The notes under the pieces were generated by a model that was not told the DNA's origin, made no database searches, and was given only the letters and a program-made list of their open reading frames with translations. This document shows positions 1-6,012 of a stretch of 8,340 nucleotides of DNA, in pieces. The position numbers were made by a program, and so were the translations under genes. Source of the stretch: Methanospirillum sp. Lineage in GTDB: Archaea; Halobacteriota; Methanomicrobia; Methanomicrobiales; Methanospirillaceae. Every line of letters starts with the position of its first letter. Position 1 is the first letter of the stretch. The stretch spans positions 1-8,340 of the forward strand of contig JAQVIE010000039.1 of NCBI GenBank assembly GCA_028695895.1. The letters are read 5' to 3'.

Positions 1-344
1 TGATGCGATTCCCAGGCAGGATTGCCCCGGTGCAGGCAGCCATATTCCCACTCATGGCTCGTGACGGTCTTGACGTCATGGCAAAAGAGATAACACGCAC
101 CCTCCAGGAACAGGGTATTCTTGTCGAATATGATGATTCTGGTGCCATTGGCCGACGATACAGGAGACAGGATGAAATTGGCACGCCTTTTGCCATAACA
201 ATCGATTATGACTCATTAAAAGATCAGACTGTAACTCTTCGTGACCGGGACAGCATGCAGCAGGTCAGGGTATCAAAAGATAAACTTGCTGACCTGATCC
301 CAGCCCTTATCAGGGGAAAAAGCTCATTCTCTTCACTCATCTGA
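1..344 (+). CDS. glyS: Glycyl-tRNA synthetase, C-terminal part (5' end outside window)
   Basis: Class II glycyl-tRNA synthetase of the archaeal/eukaryotic homodimer type, which charges tRNA-Gly in the cytoplasm. Only about the last 114 codons are present and the frame is open to the left edge, so the methionine at base 3 is internal. The residues are the anticodon-binding domain: an IAPVQAAIFPLM strand near the start of the fragment, then the very conserved block DDSGAIGRRYRRQDEIGTPF at about residues 44-63, then a TVTLRDRDSMQQVRV strand typical of this family's C-terminus. The catalytic motifs 1-3 lie upstream, outside the window. The stop TGA (342-344) shares its last base with the ATG of hef, so the two genes are probably cotranscribed. 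The family assignment is firm. Confidence 0.94.
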   Translation, partial: MRFPGRIAPVQAAIFPLMARDGLDVMAKEITRTLQEQGILVEYDDSGAIGRRYRRQDEIGTPFAITIDYDSLKDQTVTLRDRDSMQQVRVSKDKLADLIPALIRGKSSFSSLI

Positions 345-2596
345 TGGAATATATCTCCCATCCCTTTGTTGTCCCAAAGACTTTGGAGAAGAGAACTTAC
401 CAGTTTTCCATCTCCATGAATGCTCTTGAGGGAAATACCCTTGTTGTCATACCAACGGGCCTTGGAAAGACTGCAATTGCCCTCATCGTTGCAGCTTCCC
501 GCCTGTACCAGAACGGGGGAAAGATATTGATGATGGCCCCGACAAAACCCCTGGTTGAACAGCACCTTCGCTATTTTAAGTCTCAGCTTGTCATCCCTGG
601 TGATGATGATACAAAGTTTGCAATGTTCACCGGAGAGACATCACCTGAAAAAAGGACGAAAGACTGGATGGCTGCATCCATGATCCTTGCCACCCCGCAG
701 GTCATCAAAAATGATCTCATAGCCGGCAGGTACGACCTGACTGATGTCTCCCTCCTGATCGTTGACGAGGGGCACCGTGCAGTCGGAAATTATGCCTATG
801 TTTTTCTTTCCGAACGATATATGCAGACTGCACAGGATCCATTAATCCTTGCAATGACTGCATCTCCTGGTGGAAATAAGGAAAAGATCTCTGACATCGT
901 AGAAAACCTGCACATAAAAAAAGTTGAGACCAGGACAGAAGATGATCCGGATGTAAAGCCTTATGTCCATGAAAAGGAGGTAGAGATAATTCGTGTTAAC
1001 CTCCCACCTGAGCTTAAAAGTGCTCTTGATGACCTGAAAGCCCTGGTAAGTGACCGGCTCAGCCATCTGAAACAGGCCGGGTTTCCTGTAACCAACGAGT
1101 CCTCTCTCTCAATGAAAGTTTTGCAGGAGATATCAGCCGTCATCCAGCAACGGATTGCAGAGCGTGATGCATCAGGGTTTGCTGCGGCCAGCATTCATGC
1201 AGAACTGATGAAACTGAGGCATGCTATTAGTCTTGCAGAATCACAGGGCTGCATGGTTTTGAAAACCTACCTGAACAAACTACTTGCTGAAGGAAATGCA
1301 CCTGACGGGACAAAGGCCTCAAAGCGGATCGCATGTGACCCACGGTTCATGAGGCTGCTGAACAGGTCCATCGAGTGGAAAGAAGAGTGTCACCCAAAAC
1401 TCCTCATTCTCCCTGAACTTGTCAGATCCATCCTTGAACAATCACCCGATACCAGAATAATAATATTTGCCACTTACCGGGACACAGTCAGAATGGTCGT
1501 GGACACCCTGCAAGCAACAGAAATTTCTGCAGAGAGGTTTGTTGGCAAGGCAAACCGAGATCAGGAGAAGGGTCTTTCCCAGAAAAACCAGATCGCAACT
1601 ATAGCCAGGTTTCGGGAAGGGGAATTTTCCGTACTTGTTGCAACGTCCGTGGGGGAAGAAGGACTTGATATTCCGTCAACCGACGTGGTCATCTTCTATG
1701 AACCTGTTCCATCTGAGATCCGGAGTATACAACGAAAAGGGAGAACCGGCCGTCATGGCACAGGCAGGATCATCGTCCTGGTAACCAGGAAGACGGCAGA
1801 TGAGACCTTTCAGATAGTATCAAGGAGAAGGGAGAAGGCCATGGCATCCGGTATGAAAAACCTTGCCGGTAATGAGAAGAAGTTAATCCAGACTGCACTC
1901 CCAATAGACCGGGAAGAACTCAGGAGAGGAAAAGAAGTACAGGAAGAATTTTTCACCGGACCTAAGATCATAATCGATGATCGTGAGCTGGTATCAAAGG
2001 TTGCAGAGCATCTTTCATCAGCCGGAGCGATTATCCATATAAAACGGCTTTTACAGGGAGATTATAAGATAGGAGACCGCATCCTTGTTGAACGAAAGAC
2101 ATCCCGGGATTTTGTGGACAGTCTGATTGACCGTGACCTCCTTGATCAGCTAAGGGAAATGGCACGTGCATGCCCTAAACCTGTCCTGGTAATCGAGGGT
2201 GGTGACATCTATGCACAAAGGGATATACACCCGAATGCAATCAGGGGGGCACTTGCTGCCATATCGGTCTCAATGGGAATTGCCATCTTTCATACCAGGG
2301 ATGCAGGTGATACTGCCGATCTGTTCCTGGTTCTTGCACGTCGTGAAGAGGAAAACGGATACAAAGAGCGGGGATCAGGCCAGAAAGAGGCATACGAAAG
2401 CCTTGCAACTGCACAAGAAGCCATCATAAGCGCTTTTCCAGACCTTGGACCAAAATATGCCCGTGCTCTGTTGACAACCTTTGGCTCATTAAAAGCAATC
2501 CTGGATGCTGAAAAAGAAGATCTGCTCCAGGTTCCAGGCATCGGGGCAAAAAAAGCAGAGATTATTTATGAATTGTCCCGACGTCCGTATCCATAG
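344..2596 (+). CDS. hef: Hef: fork-structure helicase-nuclease (XPF/FANCM type)
   Basis: Euryarchaeal Hef, an SF2 helicase fused to an XPF-family nuclease. In characterised archaea it unwinds and cleaves stalled or branched replication forks. The 750 residues match the usual full-length form. Helicase motifs in order: Walker A PTGLGKT (37-43), motif II DEGH (141-144), TAS (172-174), a Hef-type insertion (about 210-350), motif IV IIIFATYRDT (372-381), motif V VGEEGLDIP (436-444) and motif VI QRKGRTGR (463-470). The nuclease part has IDDRE (544-548), GDY (572-574) and the catalytic ERKTSRD (583-589, the ERKX3D signature). Tandem helix-hairpin-helix elements follow (about 699-745, including VPGIGAKKAE). 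All catalytic motifs look intact; motif II reads DEGH where DEAH is usual. The ATG overlaps the glyS stop by one base and no close ribosome site is seen, suggesting translational coupling. The 3' end overlaps the convergent gene at 2566-2964. Confidence 0.97.
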   Translation: MEYISHPFVVPKTLEKRTYQFSISMNALEGNTLVVIPTGLGKTAIALIVAASRLYQNGGKILMMAPTKPLVEQHLRYFKSQLVIPGDDDTKFAMFTGETSPEKRTKDWMAASMILATPQVIKNDLIAGRYDLTDVSLLIVDEGHRAVGNYAYVFLSERYMQTAQDPLILAMTASPGGNKEKISDIVENLHIKKVETRTEDDPDVKPYVHEKEVEIIRVNLPPELKSALDDLKALVSDRLSHLKQAGFPVTNESSLSMKVLQEISAVIQQRIAERDASGFAAASIHAELMKLRHAISLAESQGCMVLKTYLNKLLAEGNAPDGTKASKRIACDPRFMRLLNRSIEWKEECHPKLLILPELVRSILEQSPDTRIIIFATYRDTVRMVVDTLQATEISAERFVGKANRDQEKGLSQKNQIATIARFREGEFSVLVATSVGEEGLDIPSTDVVIFYEPVPSEIRSIQRKGRTGRHGTGRIIVLVTRKTADETFQIVSRRREKAMASGMKNLAGNEKKLIQTALPIDREELRRGKEVQEEFFTGPKIIIDDRELVSKVAEHLSSAGAIIHIKRLLQGDYKIGDRILVERKTSRDFVDSLIDRDLLDQLREMARACPKPVLVIEGGDIYAQRDIHPNAIRGALAAISVSMGIAIFHTRDAGDTADLFLVLARREEENGYKERGSGQKEAYESLATAQEAIISAFPDLGPKYARALLTTFGSLKAILDAEKEDLLQVPGIGAKKAEIIYELSRRPYP

Positions 2597-2964
2597 AAAA
2601 GAAAGGTATACGCTTCAGCCCCTTTTTTCACAGCATCCATGAGAGCAAGGATCCTGGTGCTGTCCCGCTCCTCTCTTGCCTGAATGAGAAGTGAACGAAG
2701 GGTCAGGGCAAACTCATCCTCAAGACCTCCTGGCGCCACCGGCTCCTGATGCCAAATTCCCTCTCCACTGCCAGGCAATTGGACCGGGGAATTTTTAGTT
2801 TCTTGTGATTGTGCAGCCTGTTCTTCCCTGCATACAACGCAGAAAGTCTCTCCTTTATACTCAAAGAGCGGGGAGTGGCAGACAGGGCAGGTTTTTGACA
2901 ACATTTTTCCTCCTTTCAGGAGGTACTCTGCCATTATCTCATCCGGGCTTTTTATCTCAGTCAT
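2566..2964 (-). CDS. Sjogren/scleroderma autoantigen 1 (p27)-type zinc-ribbon protein
   Basis: A 132-residue small protein of the autoantigen p27 family, found in archaea and eukaryotes and of unknown molecular function. The N-terminal part (about 8-24) carries the family's MAEYLLKGGKML segment. A four-cysteine zinc ribbon follows, with CPVC at 26-29 and CVVC at 42-45 around the usual PLFEYKGE linker. Residues 50-80 are Pro/Gly/Gln-rich and probably disordered, and a charged helix (about 83-118) ends the protein. The ATG at 2964 sits just before the conserved segment. No good ribosome site precedes it, but a TATA-like stretch lies about 30 bp upstream, so the transcript may be nearly leaderless. 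Its last 31 bp lie antisense to the end of hef. The family call rests on the cysteine pattern plus the flanking residues; the function is unknown. Confidence 0.85.
   Translation of the reverse strand: MTEIKSPDEIMAEYLLKGGKMLSKTCPVCHSPLFEYKGETFCVVCREEQAAQSQETKNSPVQLPGSGEGIWHQEPVAPGGLEDEFALTLRSLLIQAREERDSTRILALMDAVKKGAEAYTFLFYGYGRRDNS
2623..2628 (+). terminator. T-tract, possible terminator of the glyS-hef transcript
   Basis: Six consecutive T residues lie 27 bp after the hef stop, preceded by CCCC. Archaeal transcription often ends at such a tract without a hairpin. It lies inside the convergent p27-type coding region, where the same bases encode lysine codons, so the run may simply reflect coding sequence. 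Confidence 0.25.
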
Positions 2965-3027
2965 CGGTCAGTACTGTTTTATGGGGTGGGAGTATACTTA
3001 TAAGCGAAGGTTAAGACAGGTGATAAT
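2965..3027. promoter_or_regulatory. Divergent promoter region of the p27-type and UPF0147 genes
   Basis: Only 63 bp separate the two divergent starts. GTATACTTATAAG at 2992-3004 is AT-rich and nearly self-complementary, so it reads as a TATA-like box on both strands. On the minus strand it lies about 30 bp before the p27-type ATG, a good distance for a near-leaderless message. On the plus strand it is only about 30 bp before the UPF0147 ATG, which would put the transcript start close to or inside the ribosome site; TGTTTTATG at 2975-2983 may serve that gene instead. These are sequence readings only; no start has been mapped. Confidence 0.4.
3018..3024 (+). promoter_or_regulatory. Ribosome binding site of the UPF0147 gene
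   Basis: AGGTGAT matches the 3' end of archaeal 16S rRNA well and sits just upstream of the ATG at 3028. It fixes the start of this small gene, and it is the strongest such site in the left half of the window, where most starts rely on coupling or short leaders. Confidence 0.65.
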
Positions 3028-3291
3028 ATGCCAACTCCAGAAAAAACCATCGATATCTGTATTCAGATGTTATCTGCCATTATTGACGATGGCACCATCC
3101 CAAGAAATATCCGCCGTGTAGCAGACGAAACCCGTACTATTCTTCAGAACCAGGAACGACAGCTTGGACTTCGGGCAGCAGAGGCAATCTCAAAGGTTGA
3201 TGAGATAAGCTCAGATCCGAACATGCCGGTCCATGCACGCACCCGCGTCTGGGAGCTGGTCTCACAGCTGGAGACCGTACCGCTCGATTAA
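3028..3291 (+). CDS. UPF0147 family protein
   Basis: An 87-residue conserved archaeal protein of the UPF0147 family; no function is established. It has the family's whole length and pattern: a helix around [20 protein letters not shown] (11-30), a middle helix [12 protein letters not shown], and a closing segment with [19 protein letters not shown]. It is predicted all-helical, with no signal peptide, membrane segment or cysteine cluster. The start ATG at 3028 is supported by an AGGTGAT ribosome site at 3018-3024. It is a single gene between two minus-strand genes: it diverges from the p27-type gene and converges on the YjbQ-type gene. The compact helical fold suggests a protein-protein or nucleic-acid contact role, but that is inference only. 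Confidence 0.93.
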   Translation: MPTPEKTIDICIQMLSAIIDDGTIPRNIRRVADETRTILQNQERQLGLRAAEAISKVDEISSDPNMPVHARTRVWELVSQLETVPLD

Positions 3292-3365
3292 ATCGCATCC
3301 TGTTTTGGGAGGACAGATAATCTTCCTCCATGGAACTTTTCCTGAAAATTTTTACCTGATATAGT
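3292..3365. terminator. Intergenic terminator region between convergent genes
   Basis: This 74-bp gap separates the ends of the UPF0147 gene and the YjbQ-type gene. It holds an inverted repeat, GGAGGA at 3308-3313 with TCCTCC at 3324-3329 (six pairs, 10-nt loop). An AAAATTTTT run at 3345-3353 gives a T tract on both strands. Archaeal RNA polymerase stops mainly at T tracts, so the region could end both transcripts. The hairpin is short and may be incidental. Confidence 0.45.
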
Positions 3366-3785
3366 TCATTCGCCCATAACAGTTACCACAATCTGCCTGT
3401 CCCGCCTTGATCTGGTGTCAAGTTCAAGCAGGACGATCTGTTGCCAGGTTCCAAGAACAAGCGCACCATTCCGCACTGGAACTGTCAGGGACGGCCCTAC
3501 CATTGCAGCTTTTACATGCGATCTGCCATTCCCGTCTCCCCACCTGCTGTCATGGTCATATACGATGTCAGAAGGTGCACATACTGATAAGGCCCTTGAA
3601 AGATCTTTAAGAACACCTGGTTCATATTCGATGGTGGTTAACGCAGCAGTGGAACCTACCACAAAAACATGACAAAGACCAGCCTTTATTCCTGATGAAC
3701 GAACAATATCCTGCACCTTATCGGTGATGTCAACGATATCTCCTTCTCCCCTTGTTGAAAGCAATAAATCTGCGGAAGCCAGCAT
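3366..3785 (-). CDS. YjbQ/UPF0047 family protein (putative secondary thiamine-phosphate synthase)
   Basis: Member of the YjbQ/UPF0047 family (TIGR00149). E. coli YjbQ has been reported to give weak thiamine phosphate synthase activity, hence the usual name. With the ATG at 3785 the protein has 139 residues and opens with MLASADLLLSTRGEGDIVDI, which matches the normal N-terminus of the family. The frame also allows a TTG start at 3812 (148 residues), which adds nine residues without family character. Neither start has a clear ribosome site. Conserved elements in ATG numbering: FVVGSTAALTTIEYEPG (41-57), HDSRWGDGNGRSH (78-90), the GPSLTVPV strand, LGTWQQI (111-117) and the closing VMGE. The family is a small beta-rich fold that usually forms trimers. 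It lies directly downstream of thiC on the same strand, 54 bp away (27 bp from the TTG), so an operon is likely and the context supports a thiamine role. Confidence 0.9.
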   Translation of the reverse strand: MLASADLLLSTRGEGDIVDITDKVQDIVRSSGIKAGLCHVFVVGSTAALTTIEYEPGVLKDLSRALSVCAPSDIVYDHDSRWGDGNGRSHVKAAMVGPSLTVPVRNGALVLGTWQQIVLLELDTRSRRDRQIVVTVMGE

Positions 3786-3839
3786 ATAATGACAATCGTA
3801 TTCAGGATGCAAGATAGTTTCTAAAAAAGTTGAAAAAGG

Positions 3840-5120
3840 TTAGTCCAGTTTTTTAATGACTTTGTTTGCTATCTTAAGAGCACAATAGTCACCGCACATG
3901 GTGCAGGCATCAGTGTCGGCTGATGCACGTTCGCTTCTTATCTGCCTGGCTCTTGCCGGATTAATGGCAAGATTAAACTGGGCTTCCCAGTCAAGATCAC
4001 GGCGGGCATGACCCATTGCAAGATCCTGGTCCCGCTTGTTTAACTTTATCATGTCACCTACATGGGCTGCAATCCGGCTGGAGATAACACCTTCGTAGAC
4101 CTCTTCCGGGTTTGGCAGTGCAAGGTGCTCTGCCGGGGTAACATAACAGATAAAATCAGCACCGTACATCGAGGACATGGCTGCACCAATTGCAGAGACA
4201 CGGTCATCATATCCTGGAGCAATGTCTGTGACAATAGGGCCGAGCATGTAAAACGGTTTATTATTGGACATCCGCTTCATAAGACGGACATTTGTCTCTA
4301 TCTGGTCAAGCGGGACATGACCTGGTCCTTCTACGATGACCTGGATTCCTTTCTCATGTGCACGATCACCAAGTTCGGCATTGATTATCAGTTCCTGGAT
4401 TTGTGCACGGTCTGTTGCATCATGGATGGCCCCTGCCCTCATACCATTACCGGTTGAAAGAGTCACCTCGTGTTCTTTTAAGATCTCACACAGGTAGTCA
4501 AATTCTGCAAAGAGCGGATTTTCCTTGTCATTATGCAGCATCCACGCAGTAAGGAAGGCACCACCACGGGAACAAAGTCCGCCATGTCTCCCCTGTCGTT
4601 GAAGACGTTCAAGGGTAATACGGTTGACACCGGTGTGAATTGCCATGAAATTGGTCCCAAGCTTAGCCTGCTCTGCAGTGATCCGAAAGAGGTCATCTTC
4701 ACGCATATGAATGACAGCCCCGTCTTTTCTTGCTGCCTCGATAAATGCCTGGTAAAGAGGAACTGAACCTACAGAAAGGGAGGTTGCTTCAATGCATCTC
4801 TTCCTGACATCAACAAAGTCACCACCAGTTGATAATTCCATGATGGTGTCTGCCCCGGCACGCTCTCCAGCCTTTACCTTCTCAACTTCCATGTCCACAT
4901 CAACAATATCTGTCGAGGTTCCGACTGAACAGTTCACCTTGGTCTTAAGGCCTTCACCAATACCACAGAGTTTGACCTTCCGGTACGGTGAGACCGGTAT
5001 TACTATCTGGCCGCTTGCGATCCCCCGGCGTATAAAATCTTCAGTAACGCCTTCCCGGGCCGCAACGACTTTCATTTCTTCGGTGATGATGCCTTTTTTT
5101 GCATCCTCGACTATTGACAT
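3840..5120 (-). CDS. thiC: Phosphomethylpyrimidine synthase ThiC (short archaeal form)
   Basis: ThiC is a radical SAM enzyme that rearranges 5-aminoimidazole ribotide into hydroxymethylpyrimidine phosphate, the pyrimidine precursor of thiamine. The 426 residues form a TIM barrel core without the extra N-terminal domain of the roughly 630-residue bacterial type. Visible family motifs: NCSVGTS (66-72 region, starting at Asn63), MELSTGGD (94-101), VPLYQA (120-125), SRGG (184-187), VEGPGHVP (263-270), GPIVTDIAPGYD (294-305) and CYVTPAEHLALP (325-336). The iron-sulphur ligands are at the C-terminus, Cys406, Cys409 and Cys413, spaced CX2CX3C rather than the CX2CX4C of the characterised bacterial enzymes. 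The ATG at 5120 is the first start in frame before conserved sequence and has only a weak ribosome site. A TATA-like TTTATGTAT (minus strand, 5143-5151) suggests an almost leaderless transcript. The YjbQ-type gene follows in the same operon. Confidence 0.97.
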   Translation of the reverse strand: MSIVEDAKKGIITEEMKVVAAREGVTEDFIRRGIASGQIVIPVSPYRKVKLCGIGEGLKTKVNCSVGTSTDIVDVDMEVEKVKAGERAGADTIMELSTGGDFVDVRKRCIEATSLSVGSVPLYQAFIEAARKDGAVIHMREDDLFRITAEQAKLGTNFMAIHTGVNRITLERLQRQGRHGGLCSRGGAFLTAWMLHNDKENPLFAEFDYLCEILKEHEVTLSTGNGMRAGAIHDATDRAQIQELIINAELGDRAHEKGIQVIVEGPGHVPLDQIETNVRLMKRMSNNKPFYMLGPIVTDIAPGYDDRVSAIGAAMSSMYGADFICYVTPAEHLALPNPEEVYEGVISSRIAAHVGDMIKLNKRDQDLAMGHARRDLDWEAQFNLAINPARARQIRSERASADTDACTMCGDYCALKIANKVIKKLD

Positions 5121-5153
5121 AGCCTATATGTTCCATTAGAAGATACATAAAGG

Positions 5154-5171
5154 CTCTTTTGTGAAAAAGAG
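5154..5171. repeat. 18-bp inverted repeat beside the thiC TATA box
   Basis: CTCTTTT (5154-5160), a GTGA centre, then AAAAGAG (5165-5171): seven perfect pairs around four bases. It directly abuts the upstream edge of the thiC TATA-like box on the minus strand, where the TFB recognition element would be. That is a natural place for an operator. If transcription began further upstream it could instead fold as an RNA hairpin. Confidence 0.45.
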
Positions 5172-5180
5172 AGTCCATTT

Positions 5181-5198
5181 TTGTTTATTTGAAAACAA
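5181..5198. repeat. Second 18-bp inverted repeat in the thiC/radical SAM gap
   Basis: TTGTTT (5181-5186), a six-base centre, then AAACAA (5193-5198). It starts exactly 27 bp after the first inverted repeat and has the same total length and the same T-rich/A-rich arms. AT-rich DNA makes weak palindromes common, so the match between the two is suggestive only. Confidence 0.35.
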
Positions 5199-5265
5199 GA
5201 AATATTGCATTGTCATTTTTTCATCCTGAATATTCTATAACAGGGAGATCAAACCTTCATAAGTA

Positions 5266-6012
5266 GTGGTTGAGTCAATACAGTTAAACTTTGGAGGATT
5301 TGTCCCGCTGAGCACCGTAGACTGGAGGGGAAAGTCCGTTTGCGTGGTTTTTTTCCGGGGATGTCCGGTCAAGTGCTGGTACTGTCATAACCAGAACATC
5401 CTGACCGGAGAAGACAGAAGACCAATAGAAGAGATCAAAGAACTCATTCGTTCTTCATCTTTACTCATCAGCGGAGTCATATTTTCCGGAGGTGAGGCAA
5501 CTATGCAACCGTCTGCGCTCTTATCCCTTGCAGAGTACAGCAAGTCAATCGGGCTTTTTACCGGGCTGCATACCAATGGCGTATATCCGGATGTCATCAG
5601 GAAACTGATTGAAAGAAGGTTTATTGATCATATTGCCCTTGACATTAAGGCAGAATGGAACCTGTATACCGTCAGGGGAAAGGAACGTGCTGTTGGAAAA
5701 CAGGTTAAGGAATCGCTGACACTATGTACCAATGCCAGCCAGGCTGGAATACTCCCGGATTTTGAAGTTGTGATAACACTGTTTCCCGGATATGGAGAAG
5801 AGGTAATGATGATATCTCATGATGTCGCTCCAGACATTGATCTTGTATTGCAACAGGGAGTATACCAGGGAATAAAACCTCTTGATCTGAATAATTTAAA
5901 AGAAATAGCAGACAGACTTGGCCGAAAGGTCAGAATAAGGACACGTAGTGATGGAGAAATAATATATGAAGGTAATAGCAGTAGTGGGGATGCCGGGATC
6001 AGGGAAAGGTGA
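5266..6012 (+). CDS. Radical SAM protein, NrdG-like (anaerobic NTP reductase activase type)
   Basis: A 248-residue radical SAM protein most like the NrdG2-type activases (TIGR02495), which install a glycyl radical on anaerobic ribonucleoside-triphosphate reductase or a similar enzyme. Its opening resembles that family (LSTVDWRGKSVCVVFFRGC). The 4Fe-4S ligands are Cys33, Cys37 and Cys40 in CPVKCWYCHN, and the SAM-binding FSGGEATMQ spans 73-81. HTNG (102-105) and HIALDIKAE (122-130) are the expected later barrel strands. The start is GTG at 5266: an in-frame stop lies at 5260-5262, so nothing earlier is possible. A purine-rich GGGAGA at 5243-5248 sits rather far upstream. The last 14 or so residues (Ser/Gly-rich) are read from bases that also encode the start of the next gene and do not look like family sequence. 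No reductase target gene is present in this window, so the partner is unknown. Confidence 0.92.
   Translation: MVESIQLNFGGFVPLSTVDWRGKSVCVVFFRGCPVKCWYCHNQNILTGEDRRPIEEIKELIRSSSLLISGVIFSGGEATMQPSALLSLAEYSKSIGLFTGLHTNGVYPDVIRKLIERRFIDHIALDIKAEWNLYTVRGKERAVGKQVKESLTLCTNASQAGILPDFEVVITLFPGYGEEVMMISHDVAPDIDLVLQQGVYQGIKPLDLNNLKEIADRLGRKVRIRTRSDGEIIYEGNSSSGDAGIRER
5953..5957 (+). promoter_or_regulatory. Ribosome binding site of the UPF0200 gene, inside the radical SAM gene
   Basis: GGAGA lies eight bases before the ATG at 5966, a good archaeal spacing. It decides this start even though it forces a 47-bp overlap with the upstream gene, and the P-loop begins only eight codons later, so no later start is acceptable. 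Confidence 0.65.

Larger units (their letters stand above)
5121..5265. promoter_or_regulatory. Divergent promoter region of thiC and the radical SAM operon
   Basis: A 145-bp AT-rich gap between divergent operons. For thiC, TTTATGTAT on the minus strand (5143-5151) lies about 27 bp before the ATG, suggesting a transcript with almost no leader. For the radical SAM operon, TATTCTATAA at 5231-5240 lies about 30 bp before the GTG, again pointing to a very short leader; GGGAGA at 5243-5248 would then fall between box and start. Two 18-bp imperfect palindromes lie between the promoters. I find none of the conserved TPP-riboswitch cores (such as CTGAGA) on the thiC side. Confidence 0.5.

Noticed and set aside
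224..565. Minus-strand frame of 113 codons across the glyS/hef junction
   Set aside because: Both plus-strand genes are unmistakable there and the antisense product has no domain character.
4062..4457. Plus-strand frame of 131 codons antisense to thiC
   Set aside because: Cysteine-rich sequence without a family pattern, fully inside conserved thiC coding sequence on the other strand.
5121..5265. TPP riboswitch or other structured leader upstream of thiC
   Set aside because: The conserved TPP aptamer cores are absent on the thiC strand, and the likely TATA box leaves almost no leader to hold an aptamer.
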